64,000 nucleotides of DNA, from the NCBI GenBank assembly GCA_963971575.1, contig OZ020616.1, forward strand, positions 33,894,306-33,958,305. The letters run 5' to 3'. A program made the translations under genes and the position numbers. The notes under the pieces were generated by a model. It worked only from the letters and a program-made list of their open reading frames with translations. It ran no database searches and had not been told where the DNA came from. Of this stretch, positions 43,201 to 51,726 are shown piece after piece. Origin of the DNA: Liopterus haemorrhoidalis. Taxonomy: Eukaryota > Arthropoda > Insecta > Coleoptera > Dytiscidae. Numbering within the stretch: the first letter of the stretch is position 1; every line of letters starts with the position of its first letter.

Positions 43201-46200
43201 TTTGATCAAACCTTGTAAACAATATTTTCATTTTCAATTAATATATATAATATTTTCAATTTAAAAAACTAATCATTTACAAATAGTGTTTCCAACAATT
43301 AAACTGAAAAGAAATGAAACATAAAAACTTATAGAGTATTAAATATTGCTTACCCAGCCATTGCACCAAATTGAATAATATTGCAGAGCATAACTTTGCT
43401 TAGATAGGGTTTATGAAACAGTGGTTTAAACTGAGACCAGCCGTGGAACAATGCATGCCATTTACTCTCTTTTACAGTTCCCATCGCTTCTTCTTCCTTC
43501 GATATATCTTTTGTTTCTTGCACTTGTGGATTTGTAGCTTTCTCATCAATAAGTACTTTAATCTGCAATAAACCGAAATTAAAATTTCAAGTAGACAATA
43601 TAAACGATTATTATTTGGTATTATTTATTACTTACCGGGTACGTTTCTTTGGGTTTATTTGTATTGACTGCATATACATTTTGTAATACAGCTAGTGCTT
43701 TATCATTTCTGCCGATTGTCATTAAGAATTTGGGACTTTCAGGTAAAAGTGCATGGCCGATACTTGCTATCAAACTTGGAATAGCACAAATGATTAAAAA
43801 TATTTGCCAAGAACTAAGATCTGGAATAGTAAAATCGTTTATAAGCAAATTTATGTGAATATAATAATAGGTATTTAGTTTTATTATTTGGAATAAGCAA
43901 AAAAGCAAAAGTTGTACGAGTATGTTATGTAATCAAATACTTTTAAAATTGTTTAAAGTTCTTTTAAAATTGACGCATATATCATTGTGAAAAAAGAAAA
44001 GTACTACCGTCGTTTATATATTTTTAACCACATAAATATTTTAAAGAAAACTTTCCTAAGGAACCAATCCTAAGCTTGAAAAAATATGAAGAGAAGCTAA
44101 ATTTAAAAAAACATTGTTATAAAATAATTATCTACGTAATTTAATATTATTAATAAGCTTAATTCCAAATAATATAATGAAATTCGTTACTTTATATAAG
44201 CTTTTGTTTTTGCAACTAAAAATATCCTTTTAGATAGATAAAATTCGCTGCAAAGATTGCTACTAATTTTATTTCAGATTGCCAGTCTTGTATAAGAAAC
44301 TGATAAAAACTGTTGTGCCACCCCCCTTAAGCCTGGAACAGAATGCACAGCGCGCCGTCATTTGCGACGGCGTTGCTGAGAACGCCGTTGAATTTTCGCC
44401 TGCCCACAATGCAATAATTTTTAACGCCGTCAAGTTTCACTTGACAACCTATAGCTGTGTTTTCTTTTATTAAAAGTATAATGGATGATGAAGACTTGTG
44501 TGTGATGTTATTTATTATGTATGCAAGTTATTTATACATACAAACACTTTACCATTCAGTAAAAACTGAGGTTAGGTGTTCTGCGTCAACGTTCAACGGC
44601 GTCGAAAGTTGGAAGTTGACGAACACTCAGTATCAACGGCGTTCGAACGCCGTAGGACGTTGTTCATTCTGTGCACTTGCATAGTACAGCCTTGCTTTTA
44701 ACTTTGTGCTGACAGTTTGCGCCGTCCAACGTCGTCAACGCGCCGTCAAACTCGTTGCATTCTGTTTCCCACTTTAACATTAAATTCGGTAGAGAAACTA
44801 CGTATCATACAAAGATACATGAAGCGAAGTTGTGTATTCATCTTTCCGATCATATTTAATTTGTAACACTTTGCTTGTAACTGAAAATTTTTCCTACTAT
44901 ACCATTCTTAAATATTTTACTTACGTATGGTGTTGCCAATCAAGTCGATTGATATCTTTTGAGGGATGATCCACCATGCGATTAAAGGTAATACAACATT
45001 TCCAGCTGATAAGAAAACTCCAGTAAGCATAATAGTTCTAGACCTGTATTGGCTGCTGTGAAGTTCTGCCAGGTAAGACATTAATATGGTATAAGGCCCC
45101 GTAACGCTGCAAAAATTACAAAATTCAATATTTACTGTATAAGTTTATAATTTACTATTTTCCCTATATTTTAAGGTTTCTGTTAGATATTGTATCTCTT
45201 TGGCATACATTTTGCATAATGTATGTAGATTTATAGACTTTTTATAAGTAAATATCATTTTATTAGATTTTGATTTTTGAAATACGAAATTGTCTACTTT
45301 CTAGTCTGGTCTGAAATATCAAATACAAGAAAAAAACCTTCTCTCGTATGACCAAACCCGTATAACTGTACACATGCACATCTCAAACATTTAGTATTGG
45401 TCCGTAAATATACTCGACGGTGAATTATTTGATGAAGTTTCGTATGTAAAAAAAGCCCTGCCATCAAAAGTGGGTTGAGATTTTTGAATATTTTACAACA
45501 AAAGGAATTGCTTTTAAAAACATTTGTAAAATACTAGAAGACTCTCAGGATCTAATGCCCCCGTCGAACGAATATTTTCATTGGTGAATAATATGTGGAC
45601 GAATGAAAAAACCCAGTATAACGTAAGCACATTAGAAGCGTGTATTTCCGTCAAATACAACTTTCAAATAAATTGTATTTTATATATCTTATTTATTAAA
45701 AACTAATTCTACTGAAAAGTATCAAAATTAATGTTATTTAAATTTTTACAATGTGTGTGTATGTGTAATTTTAAGATTGTTTAAAATTTTAATGTATGCG
45801 TTGTTGTATGCTACTATTTTCGTAATAAATGTTATAAACTTATGAATTTAAAAGGTATTTTTTTATTTTCTTCGATATGTCCTTTATTTTCTTTAAAAAA
45901 ATATGGTCACCGAAGTTATAGCAGAACTTATTACTTTTTCCTCTATAATATTAAACATAATACTTACATAAAACCGCTTAAGTATTTAAAGATGAGCAGC
46001 ATCCAAAATGATTGGGAGAAAGCGCATCCAATATTACAAACTACATCTATTAAATATCCCCAGACTTGTAATTTCTTTCTTCCTAGAATATCGGCTAGAA
46101 AACCCCACAAGAATGCGCTACATATCATTCCTGTAAACAAGGATAATCCATTATTAAATATGTATTATAAATTATAATACTTAGTAAAATAAATAATATA

Positions 46201-49154
46201 ATATTTAATTTTAAAATATTTTAATCTTTAATATAACTAAACAAATAATTAAAGTAGTTTTTTATTTGAATATATCTTAACTTTTATCTCCATTACGCGA
46301 ATAGTTGCCTCTGTTTGCATATTATCATTACATAGTTACAGAGGAACATATATTATGATATATCATAAAATGTGTACAGACTTGGTTTCTTGGAATAAAA
46401 TCGCTCACAAAATTGCTTAGATTTGTCATAATGACATTTTTTTGCGTTCACCTAAAGAGGCCCTTTGATTAAGTAGCATTGATCTACATGGTGTATTTAG
46501 AAGGACTTCACGTTTTAAAGAATTTACGGACATACAGAATGTTTTAAAGTATCAGAATATAGCGAAACACTTAATTTTTTATGTGCATTTGATGCATGGA
46601 AGTATTGGGTATTGTGGTAATCAATATTGCCACTGCGAACACTTAGTAATGCTGCGAGCATTCCCACGCAGTTGAGACAAAGATGGCTATTTTCGAATCG
46701 CAAAAGGAGCTCGTTTTGTCTGTTAGTCAACAAGACACATGTCTTGTTGACTTTGGGAATGGGAAATTGTTATTCCACACAGTATTGTCCGGCGAGTGTT
46801 AAAATTTTACACTTATGTATATAACTATATACAATTATATGTACTTAAAGTATTTTGCTTGCGTTTTGACAATTCAGAACATTGTGTTTGTCTTGAATAT
46901 TGCTGTTTAAAGTTTTTTTGGACAATGTTTACAGTATCCCCCTTTAAATTCTATACAGATGGCAGCACATAACGACTACACTAAATAATTCAAGAATTGT
47001 CAGTGGCTCTAAAACTATGGTTTCTGGAAGCGAGCTAACCATCTTCTAGTTTAATGACAAAACACTATCTTAGGTTAGGTTAGGTTAGTAAGTGTTTGGT
47101 TAGAAGAAGCCGAGCGAAGCAAGCTACCCATATTCTTGTTTAATGACATAAATAAAAGTTCTGCACAGTCTCACTTGTTTAGAATCTCTGTATATTGCAC
47201 AAATGACGTATGTGTGACGCATGCACAGTCTGCAGTGGGATGTTGTAAATCTACACCGTTTTTTTTATACTTTTATATTTTACTTTTTCAAAGTTTTTTA
47301 GATACATCCTGCATAATTTATTGTAAAGTTTAATGATTAGGAATACAATTCCACAAAACAACCAAGGAGACTGTCCACGAGGATTGGCACAATACAACAA
47401 ATATGGTACAAGCTTTCCTTCGCTTATATGCGCTTTCTAAAGTTTGGTATATGGCTCAATAACTACCACTGCCAAAAAAATTCCGTACCAAAATAATATC
47501 TTCAGGAGGATGGTTCTAATTGTACAAGAAGAATTTAAGAATACCCCGGCTTCAGACAACACTCGCAAAAGCAAAAGGTGGACTAAATATTATTAATATT
47601 GAATATAAATCAAACGCATTATTAATAAAACGAACCAACACGCACCTGCACGGAGAAGGTGGCGATTTCTGCAAACCATTTATTAACAAATATTTAAACA
47701 AAGACAGCTTACAAAACCCACCTTATACATTTACCTAAAGAACTGTACCACATAACATACCTCATCAAAGAAATAGCATCCCCACCTAGCAATTTACATG
47801 AAAGCCTGAACCAAAAAGACATGTACAAAGCTATGTTGAAATATATACCCTCACCAAAAAGCCAAACTTTAAACTCACGCAATAACTGGCAGAAAATATG
47901 GAAAAACATAAACTCAAAAATCCTTTCCCAAAAACAAAAATTTACATATATGACTAGAAATAGTCCATAACATATTTCCCACTAATGAAAGACTCCACAG
48001 GACAAACAGACGTACCGATACATTATGTGATCTCTGCCCTAACCAAGTAGACGACGCTTGCCACAGAATCTCTATATGCCGTCAAATAAGGCAAATATGG
48101 CAGGTGACAACAAATCTCTTATCCATAGTTACTGGGCAACACCGAAGATCCTTTTCATTAAATATATTTCTACTCCCCGACTTCGACTACGGAACTTCTG
48201 ACACAAATAATTCAGCCATACGGCTGATGGGTCTACATTTATAATATATATTCGAAAAATACCCCGAATATGGAGATACACGTGAATATATCCAACTGGT
48301 GAACGACAGACGAAGATTTATTCCACCTTCCGTAAGAAGAGACATATTCAACAACAAATTATAAGACAAACAAGATCCAACCAATCCCCAACACTTTTAT
48401 AAAAAATAAAAATATATATACCTACGTATATTATAATTAAATGATTTAAAACGTTAATTTTGACAATTACGTCTTAAATATTTTATGATTATGAAGAGAT
48501 ATATGTGCGGATTGTTGCCTTCATAGTTTTAACTATAATTCTAAAAACTACTAATAGACTTAATCAATGGCGATGGAGAGTGTAATCTATTTTGAAATCC
48601 ACGATTAGAATAATTTCTTGCAGAAAGTAAATTTATGTGGACATATTATTTTAAATTCTACTTAATTGACAATAATTTCATTGGTAAATCTGACATATCT
48701 GAACGTTGTTGTGTGTTTTAAAAACATTAAAATTATTTAAAAAAAGTAAAAATTATTTTTAGAATTTTGATCAAAATCTGTTAATTTATACTTATATGCT
48801 CTCGCCTATTTGTTAAAAGAAAGCAATGATGTCTTTACGCCAGCAAATACTTGCCTTTTATGAATTTGTTAGTTATAGATGTAAGTGTAAAATAAGTGTA
48901 AATGGTATTAAATTAATAATTACGTTAAAAGTACTTACCAACATATGTGCAGGCATTTAACATTCCTTTATCAACAAGTGTAAGGGATAGATCGCACTGC
49001 GCCGCTGGTAGAATATATGACATGGTAGTTGTGGCGAAGGATGATGAGAAGGACGTTGGTATTGAAACCAGAAGGAGCCATATATTAAATTTTCCATATC
49101 CTGTTGCTGCGATTGCGGTCTCAAAATCAGCCGGCTCATTTTCATCTCTTTTAC
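29426..49154 (-). CDS. Transporter gene B: SV2-like MFS transporter, ten exons (start exon not found)
   Basis: Ten minus-strand exons join in frame to about 523 residues plus stop: 49154-48939, 46130-45968, 45106-44925, 43820-43636, 43562-43354, 39896-39734, 35343-35229, 34681-34522, 32609-32482 and 29478-29426. Every junction has GT donor and AG acceptor bases, and all split codons resolve without a stop. The product has the layout of SV2/SVOP-type transporters: ADFETAI lead, motif A (GFLADILGRKK), GPYTILMSYLAE after helix 4, PESPKFL after helix 6, a long cytoplasmic loop, a large extracellular loop with cysteines, VEIFPTTLR after helix 10, and a short tail. Family members are 12-helix membrane transporters; many are orphans, and substrate cannot be read here. 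The first exon begins at an acceptor in mid-codon with no in-frame ATG, so a short start exon lies upstream. No lesion is seen, so the gene is probably functional. Confidence 0.9.
29967..31056. mobile_element. hAT element (inner), 1.09 kb, nested
   Basis: It starts TAGGGATGG and ends CCATCCCTA, with the perfect 8-bp duplication GTTACAAG on both sides (29959-29966, 31057-31064). Subterminal regions are dense in ATCGATAT palindromic blocks. The middle holds a reverse copy of the dispersed repeat at 1770-2020. Non-autonomous. Confidence 0.9.
30275..30405 (-). repeat. Dispersed repeat (1770-2020 family), reverse copy
   Basis: The reverse complement shares the GTATGTCATGTTGGTATTAA, GGTTTTACAGCGTAAGGAAT and ACACTATAAAAGTAACC blocks with 1770-2020. 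It lies inside the inner hAT element. Confidence 0.6.
32482..32609 (-). CDS. Gene B exon (TM11)
   Basis: The exon is 128 bp, with acceptor TTTTACAG and donor GTAAGTATT. It encodes TMTVSLAMMSGRIGAMIGN and FPYLLESGCLPPFLLVGGVT. It is strongly similar to gene C exon 58429-58556, with only about seven differing residues. Confidence 0.94.
32921..33672. mobile_element. TTAA-flanked 752-bp MITE, copy 2
   Basis: This copy is the same length as 11506-12257, with only scattered substitutions. It is flanked by TTAA at 32917-32920 and 33673-33676 and lies in a gene B intron. Inverted arms are about 130 bp. Confidence 0.85.
33776..34248. mobile_element. hAT MITE, 473 bp
   Basis: Starts CAGTGTTGCCACGTGTC and ends GGTGGCAACACTG, bordered by the perfect 8-bp duplication AGTGACCT (33768-33775, 34249-34256). 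Internal GTCCGGGT blocks recur near both ends. Non-coding, in a gene B intron. Confidence 0.92.
34522..34681 (-). CDS. Gene B exon (TM9-TM10)
   Basis: The exon is 160 bp, with acceptor ATTTCAG and donor GTAAGTTA. It encodes GLTGLANYWSTTSFATLAFS, a hydrophobic helix and VEIFPTTL, the conserved MFS motif after helix 10. It has the same length and phase as gene C exon 60329-60488. Confidence 0.94.
35229..35343 (-). CDS. Gene B exon (TM8)
   Basis: The exon is 115 bp, with acceptor TTTACAG and donor GTAAGTAA. It encodes TEVDDTVYINSIIVAAFSVA and ends NAMGKKNLI. It is 115 bp in gene C too, with the same phase. Confidence 0.93.
36348..37268. mobile_element. hAT element, 921 bp, non-autonomous
   Basis: Starts CAGCGCATCTCAACC and ends GGTTGAGAAACGCTG, flanked by the perfect 8-mer GTCTAAGA (36340-36347, 37269-37276). 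A G/C-rich subterminal block (GGGGGGCCGCGG) contrasts with the AT-rich interior. A (TA)n tract lies at 37162-37201. It sits in a gene B intron. Confidence 0.93.
37162..37201. repeat. (TA)n microsatellite
   Basis: About 20 TA dinucleotides inside the 921-bp hAT element. Confidence 0.95.
37345..37970. repeat. Dispersed 840-bp repeat, copy 2 (partial)
   Basis: It shares AACATAATCTGATCAAAAAT, the GTGCGGGGCAAAGAG block, a (GACA)n run and the CATACCTACAAAACCC end with copies 1 and 3. At its left, the minus strand holds a B-box-like GTTCGATTCC. The first third is missing. Confidence 0.7.
38660..39505. repeat. Dispersed 840-bp repeat, copy 3, with tRNA-like block
   Basis: This is the most complete copy in this intron. 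On its minus strand at about 38886-38962 there is an A box (TAGTCCAGTGG) and a B box (GTTCGATTCCC) with tRNA-like spacing. The family may therefore be tRNA-derived or have captured a SINE. Confidence 0.7.
39734..39896 (-). CDS. Gene B exon (extracellular loop between TM7 and TM8)
   Basis: The exon is 163 bp, with acceptor GATTTCAG and donor GTAAGTATT. It encodes VNTLRLWLPQLFTTIDEY and a polar loop with two cysteines (SLCEM, AECTV) and one N-glycosylation sequon (NAT). The gene C equivalent is two codons longer with more sequons. Confidence 0.93.
40328..41440 (-). pseudogene. CR1/Jockey-type LINE fragment, interrupted by a MITE
   Basis: The minus strand encodes TSGVPQGS (near 41395), the catalytic YADDLKIYKS (near 41300), a KLKLNSNKC segment, then SINNSTLKHVTSISDLGIII (near 40690). 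After a break it continues YIDRIENVQKKIIRRLNYKF (near 40530) with LKHRRNALDATFFFKIINN. The order is that of a non-LTR RT palm-to-thumb region. Frameshifts are present, and a 405-bp MITE sits in the middle. It lies in a gene B intron. Confidence 0.8.
40730..41134. mobile_element. Mariner-like MITE, 405 bp, inside a LINE
   Basis: Near-perfect inverted repeats of about 65 bp (CCGGGTGAATTATTTAAGGA... and complement) are bordered by TA (40728-40729, 41135-41136). Removing it brings two halves of a LINE reading frame together. Confidence 0.9.
41441..42540. other. Intron sequence without features
   Basis: AT-rich gene B intron. I see no gene, RNA or convincing repeat. Confidence 0.4.
42545..42960 (-). 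mobile_element. Harbinger-like fragment, copy 1 (inverted)
   Basis: It is related to the element at 44331-44774 in opposite orientation. It has a GGAACAGAATGCAAC end at about 42552 and an internal minus-strand frame with MDDEDLCVMLF and YIQTLYHSVKTEVRCS. The far end is truncated near 42925-42960. Confidence 0.7.
43354..43562 (-). CDS. Gene B exon (central loop and start of TM7)
   Basis: The exon is 209 bp and is separated from the previous one by a 73-bp intron, the shortest visible in gene B. It encodes a charged loop (DISKEEEAMGTVKESKW) and then FKPLFHKPYLSKVMLCNIIQ, leading into helix 7. It ends with two bases of a glycine codon. Confidence 0.92.
43636..43820 (-). CDS. Gene B exon (TM6 and PESP motif)
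   Basis: The exon is 185 bp, with acceptor ATTCCAG and donor GTAAGTAAT. It encodes SSWQIFLIICAIPSL (helix 6) and LPESPKFLMTIGRNDKAL, the MFS PESP signature that opens the central cytoplasmic loop. Together with 43354-43562 it forms a two-exon block between inverted Harbinger-like copies. Confidence 0.93.
44205..44326. mobile_element. Terminal arm of a TTAA-type element
   Basis: ATATCCTTTTAGATAGATAA, TACTAATTTTATTTCAGATT and TTGTATAAGAAACTGAT match the right arm of the 752-bp elements, ending CCCCCC before TTAA (44327-44330). The other arm is absent, so this is a truncated or solo terminus. Confidence 0.65.
44331..44774 (+). mobile_element. Harbinger-like non-autonomous element, copy 2
   Basis: Ends GGAACAGAATGCA and TGCATTCTGTTTCCC lie next to TAA/TTA on each side, consistent with the 3-bp target of PIF/Harbinger elements. 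Several GACGGCGTT-type blocks are present. The plus-strand frame MDDEDLCVMLF is shared with copy 1 and may be a remnant of a Harbinger protein. It lies in the gene B intron between exons 43636-43820 and 44925-45106. Confidence 0.65.
44925..45106 (-). CDS. Gene B exon (TM4-TM5)
   Basis: The exon is 182 bp, with acceptor TTTTGCAG and donor GTAAGTAA. It encodes VTGPYTILMSYLAELH, then YRSRTIMLTGVFLSAGNVV and WWIIP. The GPY...YLAE...R.R pattern is typical of helix 4-5 in SV2/SVOP-type transporters. Confidence 0.92.
45540..45672 (+). pseudogene. hAT transposase dimerisation-domain fragment
   Basis: The plus strand reads SGSNAPVERIFSLVNNMWTN then STLEACISVKYN. This matches the hAT C-terminal dimerisation motif, normally beginning with a conserved S-[NS]-A-x-V-E-R-x-F-S. 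No element ends were located. It lies in a gene B intron. Confidence 0.75.
45968..46130 (-). CDS. Gene B exon (TM2-TM4, MFS motif A)
   Basis: The exon is 163 bp, with acceptor TTTACAG and donor GTAAGTA. It encodes SAFLWGFLADILGRKK, the conserved MFS loop-2/3 signature, and two hydrophobic segments ending MLLIFKYLSGF. Length and phase are identical to gene A exon 10716-10878. Confidence 0.93.
46726..46751. repeat. Perfect 26-bp palindrome
   Basis: GTCAACAAGACA, a two-base centre CA, and the exact complement. It could be a short hairpin or the centre of an unrecognised element. Confidence 0.85.
47030..47225 (+). repeat. Copy of the TTAGG-bearing 89-bp repeat
   Basis: It shares CCATCTTCTAGTTTAATGAC, TTAGGTTAGGTTAGGTTAG and GAAGAAGCCGAGCGAAGC with 6925-7165, and the match continues past the tandem units (TGTTTAGAATC). 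No 15-bp foldback arms accompany it. Confidence 0.8.
47360..48410 (+). pseudogene. Decayed non-LTR retrotransposon C-terminal region
   Basis: The plus strand encodes broken frames with SKVWYMAQ, IPRLQTTLAKAKGGLNIINI and, further on, LCDLCPNQVDDACH followed by C about six residues later. The order matches the post-RT region and terminal knuckle of L1/Tx1-like or related LINEs. Clade is uncertain. Several stops and shifts are present. Confidence 0.6.
48939..49154 (-). CDS. Gene B, first exon found (N-terminal lead and TM1)
   Basis: Acceptor CACATAG and donor GTAAGTAC bound 216 bp. It encodes EPADFETAIAATGYGKFN, then the first hydrophobic helix and LPAAQCDLSLTLVDKGML. It starts with two bases of a split codon, so coding sequence must precede it. 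It ends with one base of glycine, in the same phase as gene A exon 1. Confidence 0.92.
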
Positions 49155-49549
49155 CTATGTGAATAAATAAATAATTGGTTTATACTTCACAAAAAGCATT
49201 TAAGGATGTATTAAAAATCATTTTACCAACGGTTTAATATTTATATTATTATTTATTTTACTACTGGAAATTTAAAAAAAATGTAAATGTTCTTGTTAAC
49301 ATTATTTAAAAAATACAGGTACGCTGTAGCAAACTAAGGAAGATGACAAGCTCATTTACTAGTTCTGAATAAAGTAGAAGGAAGATCTGCGAGAAAAGAT
49401 TGAAAACCCGCTGAACAGTGGAAAGATCTCACAAATTAATTTACCAATAACTGGTGTACATGGAACACATGACGTAGAGATAGTTAGCAGATAAAGATGA
49501 CGAATTGTGTCAGTAAGGTCCAAAAGTCATCTAACAGTGCCAAGAAGAA

Positions 49550-49597
<48 letters not shown>

Positions 49598-50724
49598 TTA
49601 GAGAAAGAAAGAGATATGGAAAAATGAAAAATATTAATAAATATAGTATAAGTGAAACGAAATGTTAAGTTTCCCCGTTTTCTGTACGTTAATAAGATGT
49701 ACGCTAACTGGACAGTGTCTCTTATTCGCACGAACGTCAACTTATTTGCATTAACGTACAATCGCCGCTTTGTGAACAGATATTGCTTGTTCATACTACA
49801 AGAGCCAATTAATATAATACAGACGAACTAAATTATAAAAAACGAGAGTGGACAAACTTTGATATCGAAAACACTTAAACTTCAAACAATGGCCTAAATC
49901 TTGTAGAAGGTTGAAGATATTGTGGAACTAGTAGATAATTTGGACCGTGATTTGGAAAGAAGTAATAATGTTATTTGAAATCTCCGCAGTAGTAAGGCTT
50001 ATTACAAAATCCTATATCAAGAAAAGAAGAAGGCGATTTGAATTCAATAAACACAGTTTTTTAATTTTTGACAAAAATACTAACTAATTTTTATAATATC
50101 AATACTATTTGGTTCAAGGGATCATACTATGGTCAAATTCAACCCCTACTTCCTAGAAAGCTTGGGTTTTTTCACAATAAAGTGTGTCTTTTTATGAACT
50201 TTTATCCGGTTTAGATTTAAGCACAATTTTTCTCCATATCATATGCAGAGAATTAATATGGAACTTCTCCTTTCTGTCCGTGTGATAATTTGTCTATCAG
50301 CGACTCGAACCACTAAATATTTGAATGCCCAATTAATTTTCGCAATCGTAACTTATTCATAAAAAATTAAATTGTTCAAAAAATATCCTTACCTACCAAT
50401 ATTCAGACGCTTCGTGTTACTAACTCTCTAGATATTTATGACATTATTTATAAATCAGAATATATCAAATTATAATCGAAATTTTAAAACCCCTTAATCT
50501 CTTCCGTTATTACCTGGCTAATAGCAAAAGCTACTAAATCAAAAGGAAAAAAATATTATTTGCTAATAATTCAGACAAACGGATAAGTGTTTGCCCGTCA
50601 CAATTTGCTTATTACGGAACCCTACAAACATTTTGGCTGAAGGATCCAAATGATATCATGTACGTTCGAACGGATATTAGTACGCTCGTGCAAACAAAGT
50701 ACAGTAAAAATATATATACGTATC
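49155..50724. other. Upstream of gene B exons; start exon not identified
   Basis: Gene B needs a short upstream exon ending one base into a codon. I checked several candidate donors here and further right and found none preceded by a compatible ATG. A (GA)n tract lies at 49548-49596. Otherwise nothing is recognised. Confidence 0.4.
49548..49596. repeat. (GA)n microsatellite
   Basis: About 24 GA dinucleotides with one AA interruption. Confidence 0.95.
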
Positions 50725-50992
50725 ATCTAAAGCAGTGTTTCTCAACAGGTGGTCCGTAGAAAAATGTTAGTGGTCCGCGAAAGTTTTTGTATGTGTTTTT
50801 TGCAGTTATTTTGTTATTTGTTATGCACATTTTTTATGCAAATAATTTATATTTTGTTTATTTTCTGTAACCTTTCTGTGATTTTCTACAAATAAAATAT
50901 ATGTATTATTTAATAACACATTAAATATATTTGTCTTCTTGCAAAAAATGAACCACAATTATTATTAGTGGTCCGCGTTAGAAAAATATGTA

Positions 50993-51549
50993 CAGTCAGC
51001 GCTCACTTAACGTACGACCGCTTAACGTACGTTCGATACGTACAGATATATTTTGACAATATGTTCGCACGAACGTACAAATATCTTCACGAACGCACAC
51101 TTCACTTGCAGTGGCGGACTTTCGCAGAGACAAAAAAGACAAATGTCTTGGGCCCATAATTTTCAAGGGCCCGGTTTGGGAGGTGAGGTCCTTTTTTTTT
51201 TGTTCCGTCCCACATTGCCTTATTTTGAACCCTACCTTTGAACGCCTTAGGTTGTGGGCCCGTAAATCAAAAATGTCTTGGGCCCGGCGAAGGCTTAATC
51301 CGCCACTGTTCACTTGGACCCGTCGGCGAAAATATTTGTAGATTTCCGTAACAGGCAAATTTTGACGGACAAACAAAATGGCCGTATGGCTGAATAGATT
51401 ATAAAATTTTATGTACTTTAAGAAATGTGAGTACCAAAAAATTGTAATCATGTACATTTATATGGAAATACACCGTCCGGTTAACGTACAATTCGCTTAA
51501 CGTATAACACATTGGGAACGCCTTAAGTACGTTAAGTGAGCGCTGACTG
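50993..51549. mobile_element. pogo/Tigger-like MITE (middle of the nest)
   Basis: The inverted ends share about 23 bp beginning CAGTCAGCGCTCACTTAACG and are bordered by TA (50991-50992, 51550-51551). The CAGT start and TA target fit pogo-type elements. Non-coding. Confidence 0.88.
51109..51308. mobile_element. hAT MITE, 200 bp (innermost)
   Basis: Ends CAGTGGCGGA and TCCGCCACTG are exact complements with the perfect 8-bp duplication TTCACTTG (51101-51108, 51309-51316). Internal GGGCCC blocks are present. Confidence 0.93.
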
Positions 51550-51579
51550 TATTTTTGGTTGAGAAACACTGATCTAAGG

Positions 51580-51692
51580 AACGTTTACGTTAAGCAAGCG
51601 TTCTCTGTATATCCACGAATGGTAAAGTATAAAATTTAAAAAATTTGGTCACTATATTTTAAATTAATATACATAATTTAAATACAAAAAAT

Positions 51693-51726
<34 letters not shown>

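Larger units (their letters stand above)
50733..51571. mobile_element. hAT element (outermost of a triple nest)
   Basis: Ends CAGTGTTTCTCAACAGG and GGTTGAGAAACACTG are flanked by ATCTAAAG (50725-50732) and ATCTAAGG (51572-51579), seven of eight bases matching. GTGGTCCGCG blocks occur near both inner edges of the left part. A pogo-like element is inserted 20 bp from the right end. Confidence 0.88.

Noticed and set aside
45842..46177. Plus-strand 111-codon frame
   Set aside because: Antisense to the gene B exon at 45968-46130, whose splice sites and family motifs are clear. The same holds for plus-strand frames at 43649-43858, 48947-49162 and 58291-58536.
49531..49794. Frame with SLSLS repeats
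   Set aside because: Translation of the (GA)n tract.
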